Positions 41,627-48,729 of a DNA stretch of 64,000 nucleotides are shown here, piece after piece (the first letter of the stretch is position 1; every line of letters begins with the position of its first letter). Source of the stretch: UBA5314 sp040217815 (GTDB lineage Bacteria > Bacillota > Syntrophomonadia > Syntrophomonadales > Syntrophomonadaceae). The DNA lies in the NCBI GenBank assembly GCA_040217815.1, contig JBEHWI010000009.1, positions 1 through 64,000 of the forward strand. Reading direction: 5' to 3'. The position numbers and the translations under genes were made by a program. The notes beneath the pieces are model-generated. The model had not been told where the DNA came from. It made no database searches and worked only from the letters and a program-made list of their open reading frames with translations.

Positions 41627-44326
41627 TCAGTCAATGAGCTTCTTGCCATAGGTTGTAAGAAGCAGGGAATTACTTACCACCGAAACCGAAGAAAAAGCCA
41701 TGGCCAGCCCGGCCCATTCCGGCGGCAGCAAGGCCCCGGTGATAGGGTAGAGGACTCCAGCCGCTACCGGAATCCCAATGACATTGTAGATTAAGGCCCA
41801 AAATAGATTTTGCTTAATTTTGCGCAGGGTCATCCTGCCCAGCCGGATGGCCCGTTCTACATCAAGAAGATCGTTGCGCACTAAAATAACATCGCCGGTT
41901 TCCTTGGCCACATCAGTTCCCGAACCGATGGCTATGCCTATATCCGCCTGGGCCAGAGCCGGGGCGTCGTTGATGCCGTCGCCGACCATTGCGACTTTTA
42001 AGCCTTTTTCCTGGTATTGTTTGATAATGCTGATCTTGTCCTGGGGAAGCACTTCGGCGTTTACCTCGTCAATTCCCAGATCCTGTCCCACCACCTGGGC
42101 CACCTTTTTATTGTCCCCGGTTATCATAAAAGTTTTAACGCCCAATCTCTGTAAACGTTTTACGGCTTCATTACTGTTCTTTTTAAGAACGTCGGCCAGG
42201 GCAATCAAACCAGCAATGCTTCCATCAAGCGATACGAACATAGTGGTTTTCCCCGCACCTGCCAGTTGCTGAAAGAACGTTTCAACCGGGGCTATATCTA
42301 TACCATGTTTCTGCATATGCCTTATATTACCCAGGAGCAGCCTTTTACCTTGATAGAGACAGGATACCCCGTGCCCACTCTCTTCTAAATAATCCTTGAC
42401 TTCATCTATCTCAAGGTTTTCTCCTCTGGCCCGCGCTGCTATGGCCTGGGCCAGGGGATGTATAGAGGGATTCTCGCCAGAAGCGGCTATTTTGAGCAAT
42501 TCTTTTTTACTGTAGGGAGGCGCCGCTATGATATCCGTTACTTCCGGAGCACCCTGGGTAAGGGTGCCAGTCTTATCGAAGCCTATAGCCTGAATATTTG
42601 ATATTGCCTCTAAAACCGCTGCCGACTTGAATAATAGGCCTCGATTAAGTCCCACCCCGCTTCCGACCATTATCGCTGTAGGGGTGGCCAAACCGAGCGC
42701 GCAGGGGCAGGCGATTACCAGCACGGCTATAGCGGCGGTCAGGGCAAAGACAAAGCTGCTGTTTAGAAGCCCATACCAAATAAAGAAGGTCAGCAGGGCC
42801 AGAGCGACAACAACCGGCACAAACCAGCTGGCAATAAAATCGGCCAGGCGCTGAATGGGCGGCTTGACTCCCTGGGCCTCTTCCACCATTTTTATTATTC
42901 CGGAGAGTACCGTATCCTTGCCGGTGGCAGTGACTTTCACCTTTATACTGCCTGAACGGTTGATGGTAGCCCCAATTACCGGCTTGCCCGTACCCTTGTC
43001 AACCGGGATGGATTCACCGGTCAGCATGGATTCATCAATGCTGGCCTGTCCTTCGATGATCTCACCGTCCATGGGGATTCTCTCGCCTGGTTTGACGATC
43101 AGTACATCACCCGGCTTCAGCTCCCCGATGGATACATCTTTTTCCTCACCATCCACCAGCAGGCGCGCTTTATCGGCCTGCAGTTCCAGCAATCGCTTCA
43201 AGGCCTGACCGGCCCGACCCTTGGCTTTAGCTTCAAGGTATTTTCCAAAGCGCACAAAGGTTATCAACAAAGCCGAGGTATCAAAGAAGGTGGGTCCGGC
43301 AAAAAAGAGCCCGGGGAACCACATGTTAAGAGTTGTCATCACGCTATAGCCATAAGCCGCAGTAATCCCCATGGCTACCAGAACGTCCATATTAGCTGAC
43401 CGGTTTCGTAGGGCGTGATAAGCCCCCCGGTAGAAAATAAGACCGGCCGAAAACTGAACGACACTGGCCAGGATAAATATCGTGTACATCAATGGCCTGG
43501 ACATGGGAAGATACATTAGCGGCATTATGGGCAGGGAAAGAATAGCGCTAAATATCAGCCAGTTGCGCTGTCTTACCGCATTGCGATCTTCTTCATCCAG
43601 TCCCGTATCATCTATTGGTATATAGCCGGCGTCTCTAACCAGTTCAAAGATTTCTGCAACCGTTATTTTTTCCGGATCGTATTCAACCGCGGCTGTTTCA
43701 ATGGCCAGGTTTACAATAGCCGATTTTATTCCATCTGCGGAGCCGAGCTTCTTTTCAACTGCCAATGCGCAGTTGCTACAGGTCATGCCGCTTACTTTAA
43801 ACCGCAGCTTACCCGCGCCCTGAGCTTCGCTTTGGGCCTCATATCCCAGGTCTTTTATCCGGGCCAGAATTTCGTCCTGGCTCACTACCGAGCTGTCAAA
43901 ATCAACAGTCAATTTCTCCGATGCAAAATTAACCGCCGCTGATTTGACCCCGTCCATCTTACCCAGTCCCTTTTCTATGGTCAAGGCGCAATTGGCACAG
44001 CTCATTCCGCTGATCTTATACTGTTGTTTCTCGTCGGAGATGGGAGACGCTGCAGGACAGCTCAGCCCCTCAGGTTCGGGCGAACCATCAGCAGGCCCGG
44101 TTTCATATCCGGCTTCCTCGACAGCTTCGTATACCGAGGATAATTTTATTTGATTCGGGTCGTAATCTATCCGGGCATTCGCATCTTCCAGAGAAACCTC
44201 TACGCTTTTAACCCCCGCAACCTCTTCCAGAGCTTTTTTTACCCGGCGCACGCAGTGCTCACAGGTCATCCCATAGACCGGGATCTCCATTTGTTTAATA
44301 GAACCGTCTAATTCGGTGGCATTCAT
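41627..44326 (-). CDS. copA: Copper-exporting P-type ATPase with three N-terminal HMA domains
   Basis: P1B-type ATPase of 899 residues exporting Cu(I). Three metal-binding domains, each with an intact CxxC: GMTCEHC (about 18), GMSCANC (about 103) and GMTCSNC (about 170). The membrane copper motif is VIACPCALGLATPTA and the phosphorylation site is DKTGTLTQG. SIHPLAQAI carries the HP dipeptide, and MVGDGINDAPAL lies near the end of the ATP-binding region. Most Firmicutes CopA proteins have one or two HMA domains, so three is at the high end. Start ATG 44326 with AGGAGG; 31 bases after csoR. Confidence 0.96.
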   Translation of the reverse strand: MNATELDGSIKQMEIPVYGMTCEHCVRRVKKALEEVAGVKSVEVSLEDANARIDYDPNQIKLSSVYEAVEEAGYETGPADGSPEPEGLSCPAASPISDEKQQYKISGMSCANCALTIEKGLGKMDGVKSAAVNFASEKLTVDFDSSVVSQDEILARIKDLGYEAQSEAQGAGKLRFKVSGMTCSNCALAVEKKLGSADGIKSAIVNLAIETAAVEYDPEKITVAEIFELVRDAGYIPIDDTGLDEEDRNAVRQRNWLIFSAILSLPIMPLMYLPMSRPLMYTIFILASVVQFSAGLIFYRGAYHALRNRSANMDVLVAMGITAAYGYSVMTTLNMWFPGLFFAGPTFFDTSALLITFVRFGKYLEAKAKGRAGQALKRLLELQADKARLLVDGEEKDVSIGELKPGDVLIVKPGERIPMDGEIIEGQASIDESMLTGESIPVDKGTGKPVIGATINRSGSIKVKVTATGKDTVLSGIIKMVEEAQGVKPPIQRLADFIASWFVPVVVALALLTFFIWYGLLNSSFVFALTAAIAVLVIACPCALGLATPTAIMVGSGVGLNRGLLFKSAAVLEAISNIQAIGFDKTGTLTQGAPEVTDIIAAPPYSKKELLKIAASGENPSIHPLAQAIAARARGENLEIDEVKDYLEESGHGVSCLYQGKRLLLGNIRHMQKHGIDIAPVETFFQQLAGAGKTTMFVSLDGSIAGLIALADVLKKNSNEAVKRLQRLGVKTFMITGDNKKVAQVVGQDLGIDEVNAEVLPQDKISIIKQYQEKGLKVAMVGDGINDAPALAQADIGIAIGSGTDVAKETGDVILVRNDLLDVERAIRLGRMTLRKIKQNLFWALIYNVIGIPVAAGVLYPITGALLPPEWAGLAMAFSSVSVVSNSLLLTTYGKKLID

Positions 44327-44357
44327 ATTATCACCTCCTAAAAGGGTGAACGGTGTA

Positions 44358-44687
44358 TTATTTCATAAGCTTAAATATAGTCTTTACAACTTCGTCAATT
44401 ACTTCCCGGTCCCCGGCCTCAAGCTGCTCTACAACACAGGATTTCATATGATTCTCGAGAAGCAGCTTGGCCACCCCGTACAGAGCCGACTGGGCGGAGG
44501 CAATCTGGTTCAAGATATCGTCGCAGTACACATGCCTTTCGATCATTCCTTTTATGCCACGAATCTGACCTTCAATCCGGTTCATACGGCTGACCAGTTC
44601 ATGGACGGTTTTTTCACTGTGATGGCTTAAGCGCTGGCCGTCCGATGTCTCCTGGCAGGAAGGGCAGGAATCGTTGAATTCGTCCAT
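44358..44687 (-). CDS. csoR: CsoR-family copper-sensing repressor
   Basis: Cu(I)-responsive repressor of 109 residues. The four-helix CsoR/RcnR fold has RMNRIEGQIRGIKGMIE, the metal ligands Cys in VYCDDIL and the His-x3-Cys pair in NHMKSCV. Those three are the CsoR copper set, not the RcnR nickel set. The N-terminal extension with CPSC and several His is unusual in length. It represses the operon from the operator just upstream. Confidence 0.93.
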   Translation of the reverse strand: MDEFNDSCPSCQETSDGQRLSHHSEKTVHELVSRMNRIEGQIRGIKGMIERHVYCDDILNQIASAQSALYGVAKLLLENHMKSCVVEQLEAGDREVIDEVVKTIFKLMK

Positions 44688-44713
44688 CTTATCACCGCCT
44701 TGTATATTATATA

Positions 44714-44745
44714 AATATAGTGTACCCCCCCTACCTATTTGTCAA
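44714..44745 (-). promoter_or_regulatory. Copper operon promoter with CsoR-type operator
   Basis: The plus strand shows GTACCCCCCCTACC at 44722-44735, a G/C-run quasi-palindrome of the CsoR operator kind. It lies between a -35 TTGACA (minus strand, 44745-44740) and a -10-like TATATT (44719-44714); the 20-base spacer is longer than usual and other -10 choices exist. Confidence 0.65.
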
Positions 44746-44920
44746 CCATTTTCACCCTTTTCCTTATAAATTATGGCGAAATGCTGGTCCCCATGCTTAA
44801 GGCGCAATTTTGGGCCTGGATTAAACAATAGGGTATAATATGGACAATCTAATAATTAGGATTGACAGGTTACTAAAACCTGACTTTTGTAACTGGGAGT
44901 GATTAACGACGAAGTCGCGG

Positions 44921-46063
44921 GTGGCACTGATGTCCTGTGATGAATATAAAACCGACCTGCTGCGCGAAGTCCTTGAAAAGGGGCTGAATCTGGTTGGGGG
45001 CCGGGAGTTGTTTCGCCCCGGAGAAAAAATCCTCTTAAAGCCTAATCTATTGGCCGCGGATCCACCGGAACGGGCTGTAACCACTCATCCTGAGGTGTTC
45101 CGGGCGGTGGCGCAAGTTCTTCAGGATTGCGGGGTAAAGCTTGTTTTTGGGGATTCGCCCGGTATAGGAAGCCTGCCCCGGGTGGCCAGGAAGGCCGGTC
45201 TTTTGGACGCAGCCCGGGAACTGGGCATAGAAATGGCCGATTTCACATCGACCGTACCTCTGCACTCATCGGAAGCCACCCAAAATCGCAATTTCTTGGT
45301 AGCCGCCGGAGTTTTGGCCTGTGATGGCCTGGTCAGTCTGCCCAAGCTAAAAACCCATGGATTAATGCGTATGACCGGAGCGGTAAAAAACCAGTTCGGC
45401 TGTATACCAGGTCTCTTGAAAGGGGAATTTCACCTTAAGCTGCCCGATCAAGGCGACTTTGCCCGCATGCTGGTCGATTTGAACCTGGCTTTGAAGCCGC
45501 GTCTTTATATTTTGGATGGCATTGTGGCCATGGAGGGCAACGGACCGCGCGGCGGACAGCCCCGCCAGGTGGGGATCTTAGCCATTTCCACTGATCCGGT
45601 TGCCCTGGACGCAACCGTCTGCCGCCTGCTGGGCCTGGAGCCCCGGAGTATTCCCACCATAGTTATTGGCGATGAGGCCGGTTTGGGTAAAAGCTCACCG
45701 GAAGAGATTGAGATATTGGGCGATTTTCGATGGCCCGGACAAAGGCTTCATTTTGCAACCGCCCACCCGCCAGGCAGCCTGACCGCCCAGGCCGGCCGCT
45801 TGCGGCAGAGTATTGTTCCCCGGCCGGTGATTGACAAGAACCGCTGCCAGTACTGCGGGATATGTGCTTCATGCTGCCCGGTCAAGCCATCCGCATTGAA
45901 CTGGCAGGGGCCCGATTCGCTGCCCACCTATGATTACCAACGCTGCCTGCGCTGTTATTGCTGCCAGGAGATGTGTCCGGAAGGCGCCATATCGCTCTAT
46001 GTCCCGCTGCCAGGTCGCATCCTTAACGGCTTGCGCCCCAGGGAAGCAAAGAAGGGAACCTGA
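44921..46063 (+). CDS. DUF362 protein with two C-terminal [4Fe-4S] motifs
   Basis: Protein of about 380 residues of the DUF362 family joined to a ferredoxin domain. Seen: ILLKPNLLAADPPERAVTTHPEV, VKLVFGDSPGIG, SLPKLKTHGLMRMTGAVKN and ILDGIVAMEGNGPRGG (all quoted in part). The clusters are CQYCGICASCCPVKP and CLRCYCCQEMCPEGA. The function is unknown; DUF362 ferredoxins are common in anaerobes. Start is uncertain: GTG 44921 is the first usual codon, yet the family strand KSRVALM begins before it, and in-frame ACG codons at 44906 and 44909 lie at good spacing from GGGAG. Confidence 0.85.
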   Translation: MALMSCDEYKTDLLREVLEKGLNLVGGRELFRPGEKILLKPNLLAADPPERAVTTHPEVFRAVAQVLQDCGVKLVFGDSPGIGSLPRVARKAGLLDAARELGIEMADFTSTVPLHSSEATQNRNFLVAAGVLACDGLVSLPKLKTHGLMRMTGAVKNQFGCIPGLLKGEFHLKLPDQGDFARMLVDLNLALKPRLYILDGIVAMEGNGPRGGQPRQVGILAISTDPVALDATVCRLLGLEPRSIPTIVIGDEAGLGKSSPEEIEILGDFRWPGQRLHFATAHPPGSLTAQAGRLRQSIVPRPVIDKNRCQYCGICASCCPVKPSALNWQGPDSLPTYDYQRCLRCYCCQEMCPEGAISLYVPLPGRILNGLRPREAKKGT

Positions 46064-46064
46064 A

Positions 46065-46874
46065 ATGCCGCCAGAAGATTGGGACCTGAACCGAGAAAGG
46101 AATTCTGCCGTAGAAAACCAGCTGCCTGACGACGACTCTTTAGCCACTGTTCAAGATGAGAAACGCCGTTCGCTGGTGCGGCGCTTTATGGCCCTCATTT
46201 GCCTGTTTGCTTTTTTGGGCTTGATCCTGGCCAATCTAAATACCCTGCTGGGAGATCTTCCTCCTTACTTGCAGCAGTTCCACTCTTTGAGTTCAGAGGA
46301 AATTGTGAAGAAGTCTCGTCCAGCAGTGGTAAAGGTTCTGGCCTTTAACGCCTTACCGGGGAGCGTTGCCGCATCTCCCCGTCAGGGCACCGGCTTCAAT
46401 ATCGATCCTCGGGGCTTGATAATTACCAACCGACATGTACTGGAAAACTGCCAGGAGGTGCGCGTCGTTTTTTCCGATGGAAGCTCCTATCCCAGCAATC
46501 AATTCAAGTTCGTGGGCGACCGGGATTTAGCCCTGGTTCGTTTAAACACCAGGGATCTACCGATCCTTGCTGCTGATTATTCACGCCTGCCTGCAGCCGG
46601 GGAGCTTTTAACCATTGTCGGAGATCCTAAAGGGTATCAGGGAATACCGGTTCAGGGCAGCCTGGCCGGTTACACAACCGGAGAGGGCGGCAGTTCTGGA
46701 GTGATGGTGATTCGAGCCAACATAGCTCCCGGCAACAGCGGCAGTCCGGTGCTGGATTTTAAGGGCCAGGTAGTAGGAGTGGTCTTTGCCATGACCGACT
46801 CAGGGCCAAGTAGCATGGCCCTGGCTATCCCCCTGGCTGGAATCGCCAGCAACCTGCAGTGGACATCCTTTTAA
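46065..46874 (+). CDS. Membrane-anchored trypsin-like serine protease without PDZ domain
   Basis: Protease of 270 residues of the S1C/HtrA-like type. A charged N-terminal tail is followed by one membrane segment (about residues 36-56), so the catalytic domain lies outside. The triad is intact: His in ITNRHVLENC, Asp in DRDLALVRL, Ser in PGNSGSPVLD. The end of the protein comes right after the protease domain, so the PDZ domain usual in HtrA is absent. The frame is open earlier, but ATG 46065 directly follows the DUF362 stop and has GAAGGGA upstream. It may be co-transcribed with the DUF362 gene. Confidence 0.88.
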   Translation: MPPEDWDLNRERNSAVENQLPDDDSLATVQDEKRRSLVRRFMALICLFAFLGLILANLNTLLGDLPPYLQQFHSLSSEEIVKKSRPAVVKVLAFNALPGSVAASPRQGTGFNIDPRGLIITNRHVLENCQEVRVVFSDGSSYPSNQFKFVGDRDLALVRLNTRDLPILAADYSRLPAAGELLTIVGDPKGYQGIPVQGSLAGYTTGEGGSSGVMVIRANIAPGNSGSPVLDFKGQVVGVVFAMTDSGPSSMALAIPLAGIASNLQWTSF

Positions 46875-46970
46875 CACATCTATGGATCTATTGTACCCAA
46901 CTGCCACTTTATTACTGGATAGGTTAACAAGTATAATAAGGGTAGTATTTACTAGGAGGGGTTGAGCGTA

Positions 46971-47399
46971 TTGAACATTATTGGAATGGTTACTAGCTTT
47001 TCGGGTATGAATTCCTACCTTGCCACGGGTGTGTGCTACCTGGCCGGACTGGCAGTTGTGCTGGTCGGTGTTCTGATTTTCTCCGTAATCACCAATTACA
47101 ATGACCTGCAGGAAATTCAAAAGGGCAATGTTGCTGCAGCTCTCGCCAGTGGAGGTCTTATTCTGGGACTCGCCAATATCCTGCGCTTTGCTATTTTAGC
47201 CAACAGCTCCCTGACCGGAGTGTTGATCTGGGGCGGGGTAGGCATAGCAGGCATGCTGGTAGGATGGTTCCTTTTCGATATAGGCACCCCCCAATTTAAA
47301 ACCTCTGATGAAATAAAAAAGGACAACCGCGCTGTAGGCGTAATAGTGTTCGCTGCTTTTATGGCTATTTCATATATTGTGGGAGCAAGCATCAGTTAG
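46971..47399 (+). CDS. DUF350 (YjfL-like) membrane protein
   Basis: Integral membrane protein of 142 residues with four helices in two repeated pairs. The DUF350 features are YLAGLAVVLVGVLIFSVIT, then ALASGGLILGLANILRFA and FDIGTPQFKT...DNRAVGVIVFAAFM. In Enterobacteria the DUF350 protein YjfL is encoded with an ATP-grasp ligase (YjfC), and here a ligase gene follows three genes later. TTG 46971 has better spacing from AGGAGGGG than TTG 46962. First gene of the 46.97-51.85 kb cluster. Confidence 0.82.
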   Translation: MNIIGMVTSFSGMNSYLATGVCYLAGLAVVLVGVLIFSVITNYNDLQEIQKGNVAAALASGGLILGLANILRFAILANSSLTGVLIWGGVGIAGMLVGWFLFDIGTPQFKTSDEIKKDNRAVGVIVFAAFMAISYIVGASIS

Positions 47400-47412
47400 G
47401 AGAGGATAACTC

Positions 47413-47589
47413 TTGAAGATTTATATATATGCCACCATTGACGACTGGAACCGCTCGGAAACCGATTATGTATTCAGCGGCAATATAATGCGTTATGATA
47501 ACGGTGTCGTCATTATCAGGGATGAGGAGGGCAACCAGCAGTATATCAATCTCAACCGGGTTTTCTGCCTGGTAGAGGCCAATGAATAA
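47413..47589 (+). CDS. Small unknown protein (58 residues)
   Basis: A 58-codon gene starting at TTG 47413 after AGGAGAGG and overlapping the next gene by 8 bases (ATGAATAA). The product begins MKIYIYATIDDWNRSET, is acidic, contains one Cys near the end (VFCLVEANE) and looks like a small beta-rich domain (GVVIIRDEEGNQQYINLN). The ribosome binding site, tight spacing and overlap show it is a real gene of the cluster. No family recognised. Confidence 0.7.
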   Translation: MKIYIYATIDDWNRSETDYVFSGNIMRYDNGVVIIRDEEGNQQYINLNRVFCLVEANE

Positions 47590-48253
47590 CGAGGCCGGTC
47601 AGCCTGGCACATTGCATGAAATAAACTTTCGCAGTCTTTATGAGCGCTGGGCTGAAGGGTCCGGTCCTTTTACCTGTTTTTTCAGCAAATCCAATTTCGT
47701 ATCATTAAAACACTATCCGGACTTTTCTTTAAGGCAGCCCAAACTGCAAACCAGCCGTTTGTTTCGCCTGGTTGGGCCCTCATTGCAGAACGCCGGGCCA
47801 GCGCACCTGGCTATTATTGATATTCCTGCCCGGGCCGGAATCCGGTTGGCCTGTTTACTGCAAAACCGTTTGCAGATAAAGCCGATTTTGACCTTTTTAT
47901 GCCCCCTCCATCCTCACGGGCTGGTCGGCGGCAACGACTATGTCAATGACCTGGCTGTATATGGACTGGCACTGAAACCGGTTGAAGCAAAGGGATTCGC
48001 CTTTATTTTGGACAGCCGGCGCTATCGCACCCGGGTCAGTCAGAGGACTCTTAAAGACCGGTTTAACAACCAGTACGAACTGGGACCTGACAATTTACCC
48101 GGTGTTGATATGTTGAATGCACTGGCCATTTCACGGGTGAGCTTTTATCACCTGGAACCAGCCATGGAGGATGCGGCAGCTTATGTCCATCATCTCAGAC
48201 AGAACAATATTGAGCTTGATGAATTAATAATACCTAAAACTGACCTGCAATAA
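47582..48253 (+). CDS. Unknown protein of the ATP-grasp cluster (223 residues)
   Basis: Soluble 223-residue protein with no recognised family. It has no signal or membrane segment. Noticeable stretches are a hydrophobic strand AHLAIIDIPARAGIRLACLL, then LCPLHPHGLVGGNDYVNDLA with two His and a conserved-looking GGNDYVND, and FAFILDSRRYRTR. The C-terminus is helical and acidic. The ATG overlaps the stop codon of the 58-residue gene, which implies coupled translation. In position it corresponds to the DUF2491 (YjfK) gene of the yjf locus, but I see no clear similarity. Confidence 0.75.
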   Translation: MNNEAGQPGTLHEINFRSLYERWAEGSGPFTCFFSKSNFVSLKHYPDFSLRQPKLQTSRLFRLVGPSLQNAGPAHLAIIDIPARAGIRLACLLQNRLQIKPILTFLCPLHPHGLVGGNDYVNDLAVYGLALKPVEAKGFAFILDSRRYRTRVSQRTLKDRFNNQYELGPDNLPGVDMLNALAISRVSFYHLEPAMEDAAAYVHHLRQNNIELDELIIPKTDLQ

Positions 48254-48307
48254 GGTAAAATGGTTGGGGAATCTGAGCACTTTCAGGTTTAAATAGGGAG
48301 GTTTTGT

Positions 48308-48712
48308 ATGGCCGGGAAAAAAGAAAACCATAAGGAAAAGGAAATTTTAGAATTAATAAAACACCATCCAGCCAACAAGGCGCTGGCCTTAAGTTTTGCT
48401 GTTGCTCTGGTGTTTGCCAATGTAGCCGATACTACTACCACTCTGGCTGCCGATCCCAAGAACATGTCCAAGCAAAACCTGGTCCTGGAAAAAGAAAAGG
48501 AAAAAGAGGCCAAAGAAGCTGAACGCGAATGGGAACAGGACGAAGAACAGGGCTACAGCTATTACAATACGGGCTCCGGATATTACTACCGCCCGTGGAT
48601 ATACACCGGCTCTTCCTATAATTCGCGTCGGGCCACCTGGGGGTCCAGCACCGCAACTAAAAAATCTTCGGTGGGAGGCTATTCCATCTCCAAAGGCGGA
48701 GCAACAGGTTAA
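48308..48712 (+). CDS. Membrane-anchored Tyr/Ser/Gly-rich protein, possible ligase substrate
   Basis: A 134-residue protein with a Lys/Glu-rich start (KKENHKEKEILELIKHH), one hydrophobic segment at about 26-42 (signal or anchor), a highly charged stretch KEKEKEAKEAEREWEQDEEQ, and a low-complexity tail: GYSYYNTGSGYYYRPW, then Ser/Thr-rich, ending SVGGYSISKGGATG. The C-terminal end recalls the Gly/Ser tails of YgiB/YjfM (DUF1190) proteins, whose genes lie beside ATP-grasp ligases. RBS GGGAGG. Substrate role is an inference. Confidence 0.75.
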   Translation: MAGKKENHKEKEILELIKHHPANKALALSFAVALVFANVADTTTTLAADPKNMSKQNLVLEKEKEKEAKEAEREWEQDEEQGYSYYNTGSGYYYRPWIYTGSSYNSRRATWGSSTATKKSSVGGYSISKGGATG

Positions 48713-48729
48713 AGAGTGGAGCAGGCCTG

